Made by a program: the position numbers and the translations under genes. A stretch of 15,368 nt of DNA from Thermoplasmata archaeon (lineage in GTDB: Archaea; Thermoplasmatota; E2; UBA202; JdFR-43): NCBI GenBank assembly GCA_021157745.1, contig JAGGWA010000092.1, forward strand, positions 1-15,368, read 5' to 3'. Under the pieces are notes generated by a model, which saw only the letters and a list, made by a program, of their open reading frames with translations, ran no database searches and was not told the origin of the DNA. Within the stretch, counting starts at the first letter, position 1. Every line of letters begins with the position of its first letter. Below, piece after piece: positions 1-5,929 of the stretch.

Positions 1-303
1 ACAAAGAAATTTTTGGAGGAAAATGGAATAGAGGTAAAATTTTCGAAATTGAATGTGCACAATAAAGGAATGATTGTGGACAACAAAGTTTTGATATCTT
101 CAATAAACTGGGGAGAAAATTCCGTTCGAAATAACAGGGAGATTGGCATAATAATAGAAAATGAAAACGTAAGCAATTATTTCAAAAAAATTTTTTATTA
201 TGACTGGAATTATGGAAAGAAGAAAATGGTCGGATACGATTTCTTGCCCATTCTCATAATAATTCTTGTTTTGGTAGTAGAGGGGAGAAAATGGCGCCGC
301 TAA
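1..303 (+). CDS. Phospholipase D-like protein, C-terminal part, with membrane tail (partial)
   Basis: The reading frame is open from the first base, so the 5' end lies outside the window; 100 residues are visible. They hold the second HKD-type motif of the PLD superfamily: H20-x-K22-x4-D27 (HNKGMIVD), followed by SSINWGENS (the usual GSANW-like strand) and a conserved Glu (E47). PLD-family enzymes are phosphodiesterases or nucleases that use paired HKD motifs; the first motif is not visible. After the domain comes one hydrophobic segment (about residues 80-93) and a basic end (GRKWRR). This suggests a membrane-anchored protein with the catalytic domain outside and a short cytoplasmic tail, but topology is inferred. 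The stop lies 13 nt inside the next gene (rhomboid), so the two are probably co-transcribed. Substrate (lipid, nucleic acid or other) cannot be told from this fragment. Confidence 0.85.
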   Translation, partial: TKKFLEENGIEVKFSKLNVHNKGMIVDNKVLISSINWGENSVRNNREIGIIIENENVSNYFKKIFYYDWNYGKKKMVGYDFLPILIIILVLVVEGRKWRR

Positions 304-1181
304 GTTTGATAGCAATTCTGATCATAATTCTTTCAATGATAATTCCATTCACGAGGAAAATTTCTTTTGTTCATTCTGTGGCAATAGCAAATTTCATAAT
401 TTTTTTCATAACGACATTCACCTCCCCAAATTATATGCCTTATGGTTCGTCAGTGTTTGACGATTTAGTTTTTGATCCTACCTATTTACAGAAGCCAGAA
501 ATGCTTTACACTCTAATAACATCAATGTTCATACATTACGATATAATGCATTTACTTGGCAACATGATTGCCCTCTTTTTCATAGGCATGCCCTTCGAAC
601 ATAGAATTGGTGCAAAGAAAATCTTTACCATATATATTTTCGGAGGAATATTCGCAACCCTATTTTTCAGTGCCGCAAATTTTCATTCCATGCTGCTCAT
701 GGGCGCATCGGGCGCCATCTTCAGCCTGCTCGGCGGGTTTGCCGCCGCCTTCCCGCGGGACAAGATAGTGGTTCCGATACCTTTTCCAATTATAATATTC
801 ACAGAAATGCGTGTTGTAACGGCTGCGATAATATTTGGCTTGATGCAAATTGGTTTTTCTCTGGTGTCAAGATACTATGAAAGCAATGTGGCATATCTTG
901 CCCATCTGGGAGGGCTTGTTGGAGGCGTTGCAATTGCAAAATTGATTGTAAGGGAAAGAAAGGTGGTTAAAAAGGAGATTGATTACGAAGCCATTGAAAA
1001 GCTGATAAAGAATGAGAAGCAGGAGGAAATATTTGCAAGAGTAAAGGAGGCTAGAGAAGCGGAAATAAAGGAAGCTTGGCTTTCTTACCTGATTAAAGAA
1101 CTTCGCTGCCCATATTGCAATGGCAGAATAGAGTTAAAGGATGGAAAGCCCTACTGCAGAAAATGTGGATATATCAAATAG
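291..1181 (+). CDS. Rhomboid intramembrane serine protease with C-terminal zinc ribbon
   Basis: This is a 296-residue polytopic membrane protein. Rhomboid signatures are complete: H87 and N91 in HLLGN, the nucleophile Ser140 in GASG (138-141), and the catalytic His205 in AHLGG, with glycine-rich helices around them. Rhomboids cut transmembrane helices of substrates within the bilayer. After the last membrane helix (ending near residue 220) comes a charged, probably helical linker (about 222-270). A four-cysteine zinc ribbon follows: C273-x2-C276 and C289-x2-C292, ending three residues before the stop. Such a C-terminal ribbon is not part of the rhomboid core and may bind a partner or substrate. 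The ATG at 291 is supported by a GAGGGGAG Shine-Dalgarno-like stretch (280-287) and overlaps the upstream PLD-like gene by 13 nt. The 3' end overlaps the convergent presenilin-like gene by 31 nt. Codons 134-157, over the catalytic motif, are strikingly GC-rich. Confidence 0.93.
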   Translation: MAPLSLIAILIIILSMIIPFTRKISFVHSVAIANFIIFFITTFTSPNYMPYGSSVFDDLVFDPTYLQKPEMLYTLITSMFIHYDIMHLLGNMIALFFIGMPFEHRIGAKKIFTIYIFGGIFATLFFSAANFHSMLLMGASGAIFSLLGGFAAAFPRDKIVVPIPFPIIIFTEMRVVTAAIIFGLMQIGFSLVSRYYESNVAYLAHLGGLVGGVAIAKLIVRERKVVKKEIDYEAIEKLIKNEKQEEIFARVKEAREAEIKEAWLSYLIKELRCPYCNGRIELKDGKPYCRKCGYIK

Positions 1182-2215
1182 ATTGCATATCCAGCAATTG
1201 CTCCAGCATTCAAATATGGCAAACCTGGTTGTGGCCCTTTTTTAATCAAATGCATTAAAATTGCGTATCCGAGCATTGTTCCAAAAAAGGTAAGGAGAAA
1301 TGCAGTCATGCTTTGTATATATGCGTGGGCAACCAGAATGGCAGGAATGATTGCATCACCGAGCCCCATAAAAATTGCATCTTTTTCATCGCTTTCGATA
1401 TCCTGCTTTTCCATATATGAAAATTTCCTGCTTTTCGGGAATATCATAAGCAATGGAAGATTTGAAGATGTTACAGATTTAGCCAGGCTAATCATATGCC
1501 TTGTTTTATAAACGGAGATGGCATCATAGGCGGCGAGAAGAATCAAAAGTAAAATAATGAGCCATGTTGAAAGCGAGATGGCGAAAATTGCCGCTATACC
1601 TCCTGCAAGAAATATGCCGAAGGCGTCGATAACATACCATTCTGGATGCTTTATCAAAAGAATAAGCATAATCAGAGATATTGCTAATGAGAGGAAGAAA
1701 GAGTATGGGATGTAATAAAGGAATGCGTTGAATATGGATATGGCCGTCATGAAGAAAATGAATAGAATGAGGTATTTCATGGCGTTTTCCTTATATTTTG
1801 CAATGATTAAAATAATGGCTGTGAAGACAAGCATTATAACGAAGATTTGCACAACATTCATAACATCATTTGGATTCTCAAATGCCTGCATGCCCTCTTT
1901 TTTGAAAGGCTCGGCTACAAAAGCCGCTATGAGCATGCTTGCTGCCATCAAAAATGCCATCCCAATGGCGGCGTAATCTTTCATTGTTGTTATAGCCATG
2001 GCATAAATTATTTTTTCTGAAAAATCCTCTTTTCGGCGAGCATAGAATATCGCTACAAGCGTTACAGATGAAAGTAAGAGCGCAATAATGGCGGGTATAA
2101 AACCAAATGTTGGAAGGGAGAAATAAGCGGAGGAAAAAACTATAGCTTCTCCCGTAATAATGCTTGTTATGCACCTCATCTCATTGTTCTCATTTTGAGG
2201 ATAAATGGGGTGCAT
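1151..2215 (-). CDS. Presenilin/signal-peptide-peptidase homologue (intramembrane aspartyl protease, PSH)
   Basis: This is a multi-pass membrane protein with the GxGD aspartyl protease motifs: YD in LLAAYDAISVYKTRHM, GLGD in FMGLGDAIIPAIL, and PGLPYLNAGAI at the C-terminus where the PAL motif sits. From memory of the archaeal PSH of known structure (Methanoculleus marisnigri), the region from MKDYAAIGMAF (ATG at 1984) onward aligns well, including the AFENP and PEWYVIDAFG segments. About 65-75 residues with one or two extra hydrophobic segments precede that core. The open frame extends to an ATG at 2293, only 3 bases from the divergent citF start and across its promoter. I therefore prefer an internal ATG: 2215 (354 aa) is used here, and 2179 (MRCITSIITG, 342 aa) is equally plausible. 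The family cleaves membrane helices, often remnants left by other proteases. The 3' end overlaps the convergent rhomboid gene. The family call is sure; the exact start is not. Confidence 0.9.
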   Translation of the reverse strand: MHPIYPQNENNEMRCITSIITGEAIVFSSAYFSLPTFGFIPAIIALLLSSVTLVAIFYARRKEDFSEKIIYAMAITTMKDYAAIGMAFLMAASMLIAAFVAEPFKKEGMQAFENPNDVMNVVQIFVIMLVFTAIILIIAKYKENAMKYLILFIFFMTAISIFNAFLYYIPYSFFLSLAISLIMLILLIKHPEWYVIDAFGIFLAGGIAAIFAISLSTWLIILLLILLAAYDAISVYKTRHMISLAKSVTSSNLPLLMIFPKSRKFSYMEKQDIESDEKDAIFMGLGDAIIPAILVAHAYIQSMTAFLLTFFGTMLGYAILMHLIKKGPQPGLPYLNAGAIAGYAIYLIYPHFLQ

Positions 2216-2267
2216 ATTTTTATCGAAAAATTTCGTTAAGTTAACAGCACCAAAAGGAAATAACAAA

Positions 2268-2278
2268 ATATTATAAAT
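2268..2278 (+). promoter_or_regulatory. TATA box of the citF-leuC operon
   Basis: The sequence ATATTATAAAT is centred about 23 nt upstream of the citF ATG at 2297. This is the spacing expected of an archaeal box A feeding a leaderless or nearly leaderless transcript. The element is nearly symmetrical (TTTATAATAT on the other strand), so it could also serve the divergent presenilin-like gene. It was called by eye from spacing and composition. Confidence 0.5.
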
Positions 2279-2296
2279 CCCTCCATATTTCATCTC

Positions 2297-3820
2297 ATGC
2301 TAAATGCAGTTGGAAGAGATATTCCAAACGAGTTGGATGGACGGAAGCTGAAACCTTTTAAAGGAGCTTTTTCTTTCAAGCCGAAAAAAAGATTGTATGC
2401 CCCACCAATGAAAGCCGTTTTCCCAGGCGAAAAAAAGTTAATTTCTCTAAAAGATGCTGTGAAAGAGCTCGTTGATGATGGAATGACCATCTCTTTCCAC
2501 CATCATCTCCGCAATGGAGATGCTGTTGTTAATATGGTGGTGGAGGAAATAGCAAAGCAGGGAATAAAAGACATAAAGCTTGCTCCAACAGCTTTGTTTC
2601 CGGTTCATGAAGGATTGAAGGAGCATATAAAAAATGGTGTTGTGACAGCGATAGAAGGAAGTTTGAATGGCCCATTAGGAGAATTCGCTTCCTATGGTAA
2701 CATTCCTCACACCGTCGTTTTAAGAAGTCATGGAGGACGGGCTCGTGCTGTAAGAGCTGGCGAGCTGCACATAGATGTTGCTTTTATTGGAGCATCGATG
2801 GCGGATGACTATGGAAATGCAACTGGAATGTTCGGAAAATCTGCTTTTGGTGCCATGGGCTTTGCTTTTGCTGATTCAATGCATGCAGATAAAGTTGTAA
2901 TCGTTACAGATAACCTGCAGCCATATCCTATCACTCCCATCTCAATATCTCAAACCCTCGTTGATAATGTTGTTGTCGTTGATTCCATAGGGGATCCAAG
3001 CGGTATTCAAACTGGAACGATGCGAATAACAAGAAGTCCAGCCCGCCTGAACATAGCAAAAAATGTCGTAAAATTCTTGGCAAAAGCTGGCCTGCTTAAA
3101 GATGGCTTCTCATTTCAGGCTGGCGCAGGCGGCACCAGCCTTGCTGTAACAAAATTTTTGCATGATTATATGAAAGCAAAGGGCATAGTCGGCGATTTCG
3201 TTATGGGTGGCGTCACAGGCTACGTAGTCGATATGCTCGAGCAGGGAACAACTAAAAAAATTCTCGATGGCCAGGATTTTGATTTGAGAGCTGTGGAATC
3301 GATAGGCAGGAACCCAAATCATGTTGAGGTATCTCATATTGACTTTGGCGATCCTCATACTGGAGGCTGCATTGTGAACAGGCAGACGGCATGCTTTTTG
3401 GGTGCAACTGAATTCGATTTAAATTTCAATGTCAATGTCAATACACATTCAGATGGATTGCTTCTGCATGGCATAGGCGGGCATCAGGATGCGGCTGCTG
3501 GTAGCTTCGTTACCATCATAGTAGCTCCTTTGTTGAGGGGGCGCATTCCTGTAATAAGGAAAGAGGTCACAACTGTTTCGACGCCTGGCGAGACTGTAGA
3601 TGTTATTGTTACAGATAGGGGCATTGCCATAAATCCAAGGAGGGAAGATTTGATAGAAGCGGTGAAGGGCAAAATGGAAATTGTCGATATTGAAGAATTG
3701 TATAAGAAGGCTAAAAGCCTTGTTGGTGAGCCAAAAGAGCCGAATTTTAGCGATGAGATTATAGGAATAATAGAATATAGGGATGGAACAGTTTTGGATG
3801 TTGTGAGGCGATTGAAATGA
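2297..3820 (+). CDS. citF: Citrate lyase alpha subunit (citrate CoA-transferase) homologue
   Basis: The 507-residue protein has the usual full length for CitF. It shows the family's character throughout: the N-terminal RDIPNELDGRKLKPFKGAF segment, SFHHHLRNGD (66-75), GSLNGPLGEFASYG (121-134), RSHGGRARAV (143-152), QAGAGGTSLAVT (274-285), HIDFGDPHTGGCIVNRQTAC (347-366) and HSDGLLHGIGGHQDAAAGS-like residues (384-403). In bacterial citrate lyase, CitF moves the acyl-carrier group from acetate to citrate, and CitE (lyase) and CitD (acyl carrier) complete the complex. Neither partner gene is visible here. The next gene, an aconitase-superfamily large subunit, starts within the citF stop (ATGA overlap), so the two are translationally coupled. 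The enzyme may therefore act as a CoA-transferase on citrate or a related hydroxy-acid such as citramalate; the substrate is an inference. The ATG at 2297 has a TATA box at the leaderless distance. Confidence 0.93.
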   Translation: MLNAVGRDIPNELDGRKLKPFKGAFSFKPKKRLYAPPMKAVFPGEKKLISLKDAVKELVDDGMTISFHHHLRNGDAVVNMVVEEIAKQGIKDIKLAPTALFPVHEGLKEHIKNGVVTAIEGSLNGPLGEFASYGNIPHTVVLRSHGGRARAVRAGELHIDVAFIGASMADDYGNATGMFGKSAFGAMGFAFADSMHADKVVIVTDNLQPYPITPISISQTLVDNVVVVDSIGDPSGIQTGTMRITRSPARLNIAKNVVKFLAKAGLLKDGFSFQAGAGGTSLAVTKFLHDYMKAKGIVGDFVMGGVTGYVVDMLEQGTTKKILDGQDFDLRAVESIGRNPNHVEVSHIDFGDPHTGGCIVNRQTACFLGATEFDLNFNVNVNTHSDGLLLHGIGGHQDAAAGSFVTIIVAPLLRGRIPVIRKEVTTVSTPGETVDVIVTDRGIAINPRREDLIEAVKGKMEIVDIEELYKKAKSLVGEPKEPNFSDEIIGIIEYRDGTVLDVVRRLK

Positions 3821-4995
3821 CACTTGCAGAAAAAATTTTATCTGAAAAGGCTGGAGTGAAGGCGGAAGCGGGAGACATTGTTGAAGCAAAAATAGACAAG
3901 GCAATGAGCCATGATAATGCTGCATTGGTGATAAAAAAATTTAAGGAGATTGGGGCAAAGTTGTGGGATGCAAGTAAAATTGTAATCATTCTCGACCACA
4001 GAGTTCCAGCGAATACAATAAAAACGGCAGAAGGGCATAAAGCAATAAGAGAGTTTGTCAAACAAAATGGAATTGAAAATTTCTATGATATAAACTATGG
4101 AATATGTCATCAAGTCATGATTGAAGAAGGGCATGTTAAAAAAGGAACGCTAATCGTTGGCACAGACAGCCATACAACAAGTTATGGCGCTTTGGGAGCA
4201 TTTTCAACAGGAATAGGAGCAACTGAAATGGCTTCCGTATGGGCAACTGGAAAGCTTTGGCTCAAAGTTCCAGAAACCTATAAAATTGTTATAAAAGGAA
4301 GCATACCAAAAGGAGTTTTTGCTAAAGATATCATATTGCATATAATAGGCGAGCTTAAAGCGGATGGGGCCAATTATAAGGCTGTTGAATTCTATGGCAT
4401 TGTCGAAGATTTTCCTCTGGCGGATAAAATAACCATGTCAAACATGTCAATGGAAATGGGGGCTAAGGCGGCGATGTTCTATGGAAGCAACGACGGTCCA
4501 TATGAAAAAGAATTTGAATTTGATGTTAGCGGGCTAACTCCGCAAATAGCATGTCCTCACAGCGTTGACAATGTAAAGAGTATAGAAGATGTTGAAGGAA
4601 AAGAAATAAATCAGGCTATGCTCGGTTCATGCACAAATGGGAGGATAGAAGATTTAAGAATAGCTGCAAAAATTTTGAAGGGAAAGAGAATAGCAAAGAA
4701 TGTCCGCATGCTCGTTTTTCCTGCTTCCATGAAAGTATATAAGCAGGCTTTAGAAGAAGGATTGATAAAAATATTCATTGAGGCAGGCGCTGTCGTAATG
4801 AACCCAGGATGCGGTCCATGCTTGGGAGCCCATGAAGGTGTTCTGGCGAGTGGAGAGGTTGCAATTGCCTCCACCAACAGAAATTTCAGAGGAAGAATGG
4901 GCTCTAAGGAGGCGGAGGTATACCTGGCTTCACCAGCAAGTGTGGCAGCTGCAGCGATAGAGGGAAAAATAACTGATCCGAGAAAATACTTGTGA
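3817..4995 (+). CDS. leuC: Aconitase-superfamily large subunit, 3-isopropylmalate/homoaconitate dehydratase (LeuC/HacA) type
   Basis: The protein has 392 residues. It carries the iron-sulfur cysteines Cys272 (GSCTNGRIEDLR), Cys332 and Cys335 (NPGCGPCLGAH), plus DHRVPANT (60-67) and GTDSHTTSYGALGAFSTGIG (115-134). These are hallmarks of the stand-alone large subunit of LeuCD, homoaconitase and related hydro-lyases, which isomerise or hydrate C4-C7 tricarboxylic or dicarboxylic acids through a [4Fe-4S] cluster. Archaeal relatives are usually about 415-430 residues; this one is shorter by roughly 20-30, apparently in the loop around 220-232 (AAMFYGSNDG) before the IACPHSVDNV segment. The small subunit that closes the active site and sets specificity is not in the window. 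Coupling to citF (4-nt ATGA overlap, GTGAGG at 3803-3808 as a possible ribosome site) hints at citrate, isocitrate, citramalate or mesaconate chemistry rather than leucine synthesis. LeuC, HacA and mesaconase cannot be separated by sequence alone. Confidence 0.88.
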   Translation: MTLAEKILSEKAGVKAEAGDIVEAKIDKAMSHDNAALVIKKFKEIGAKLWDASKIVIILDHRVPANTIKTAEGHKAIREFVKQNGIENFYDINYGICHQVMIEEGHVKKGTLIVGTDSHTTSYGALGAFSTGIGATEMASVWATGKLWLKVPETYKIVIKGSIPKGVFAKDIILHIIGELKADGANYKAVEFYGIVEDFPLADKITMSNMSMEMGAKAAMFYGSNDGPYEKEFEFDVSGLTPQIACPHSVDNVKSIEDVEGKEINQAMLGSCTNGRIEDLRIAAKILKGKRIAKNVRMLVFPASMKVYKQALEEGLIKIFIEAGAVVMNPGCGPCLGAHEGVLASGEVAIASTNRNFRGRMGSKEAEVYLASPASVAAAAIEGKITDPRKYL

Positions 4996-5005
4996 TGGCA
5001 CCAAA

Positions 5006-5015
5006 CTTTTATAAT
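5006..5015 (+). promoter_or_regulatory. TATA box of nadA
   Basis: CTTTTATAAT sits in the 37-base gap after the leuC-type gene, centred about 22 nt before the GTG start of nadA. A second AT-rich run, TTTTATATAC (5019-5028), is too close to the start to be the main box. The position supports a separate, leaderless nadA transcript. This is a judgement by eye. Confidence 0.5.
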
Positions 5016-5032
5016 GCCTTTTATATACATGC

Positions 5033-5929
5033 GTGGATAAAATAGAAAAGATTAAAAAACTGAAGAAGGAGAGAAATGCAATCATTTTAGCCCACAACTA
5101 TCAACGACCAGAAGTGCAGGATGTGGCAGACTATGTTGGCGACTCCCTTGGCTTAGCAGTAGAAGCAAGCAAAACGGATGCAAGCGTTATTGTTTTCTGT
5201 GGCGTTGATTTCATGGCTCAATCGGCGAAAATACTCAATCCAGATAAAATTGTTCTACATCCGGAAATGCAGGCACGCTGTCCAATGGCGGCGATGGTAG
5301 ATGCGGCGGCGTTAAAAAAATTGAAGGAAGAAAAGAAAATGGATGTTGTGGCATATGTTAATACAACAGCGGAAGTTAAGGCGATAGCAGATATGTGCTG
5401 CACTTCTGCCAACGCTGTAAAAGTTGTAAAAAGCATGCCAGATGGCGTTATTTTTGTTCCAGATGAGAACCTTGGAAAATATGTAAGAAGATTCGTGGAT
5501 AAAGAAATGGTTCTATGGCCTGGTTTTTGCCCCACGCATCAGGCAATGTCGCCGGAAGATATTATTGAAATGAAAGAAAAGTATCCCCATGCCGTTGTAA
5601 TGGCTCATCCTGAATGTATGCCAGATGTGATAGATTTGGCTGATAAAGTTGCTTCTACAGAAGGAATGGTTAAATATGCAAAAGAAAGCGATGCAAAGGA
5701 ATTCATAGTTGCAACAGAAGTGGGGCTATGCTATAGAATGAAGAAGGAGATGCCAGATAAAGAATTTTACTGCATAAGCCACGCTGTTTGTCCGACAATG
5801 AAAAAAATAACTCTGGATAGTGTCATAAGAAGCCTTGAAAAAATGCAATATGAAGTGAAGATTCCGGAAGATATTATTGAAAAAGCTAGGAAGCCATTAA
5901 TGAAAATGATTGAAATGGGAAGAGACTAA
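5033..5929 (+). CDS. nadA: Quinolinate synthase A
   Basis: The 298-residue length is normal for archaeal and thermophile NadA. The enzyme condenses iminoaspartate with dihydroxyacetone phosphate to quinolinate, the precursor of NAD, in the cytoplasm using a [4Fe-4S] cluster. Its three cluster ligands are present: Cys83 (QARCPMA), Cys166 (PGFCPTH) and Cys253 (HAVCPTMKK). Other family blocks are AHNYQRPEVQDVADYVGDS (20-38), AYVNTTAEVKA (107-117) and MAHPECMP (190-197). The start is GTG at 5033; a nearby ATG at 5029 is out of frame. The TATA box about 22 nt upstream agrees with the GTG. No nadB or nadC lies beside it; the gene is preceded by the leuC-type gene and faces glyA, with the two stop codons interleaved within 5926-5929. 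Function is secure; the supplier of iminoaspartate (NadB or aspartate dehydrogenase) is unknown here. Confidence 0.96.
   Translation: MDKIEKIKKLKKERNAIILAHNYQRPEVQDVADYVGDSLGLAVEASKTDASVIVFCGVDFMAQSAKILNPDKIVLHPEMQARCPMAAMVDAAALKKLKEEKKMDVVAYVNTTAEVKAIADMCCTSANAVKVVKSMPDGVIFVPDENLGKYVRRFVDKEMVLWPGFCPTHQAMSPEDIIEMKEKYPHAVVMAHPECMPDVIDLADKVASTEGMVKYAKESDAKEFIVATEVGLCYRMKKEMPDKEFYCISHAVCPTMKKITLDSVIRSLEKMQYEVKIPEDIIEKARKPLMKMIEMGRD

Noticed and set aside
1878..2174. 98-codon open frame on the minus strand, in another frame
   Set aside because: It lies inside the presenilin-like gene, lacks domain features and is rich in residues typical of shadow frames.
2216..2293. N-terminal extension of the presenilin-like gene to the ATG at 2293
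   Set aside because: It would begin 3 bases from the divergent citF start and cover the shared AT-rich promoter; internal ATGs fit membrane topology better.
3426..3443. Short tandem AATGTC repeat in citF
   Set aside because: It encodes a conserved-looking NFNVNVN strand in frame and is too short to be a repeat element.
2297..3820. Confident assignment to a functioning citrate lyase complex
   Set aside because: No citE, citD or accessory genes are visible, so only the subunit homology is claimed.
3449..3925. 158-codon minus-strand frame across the citF end and leuC-type start
   Set aside because: It is antisense to two clear genes; its composition is that of a shadow frame and no motif is present.
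5011..5031. ATG codons at 5013 and 5029 as nadA starts
   Set aside because: The ATG at 5029 is out of frame with nadA and the one at 5013 sits in the TATA region; the in-frame GTG at 5033 fits the protein.
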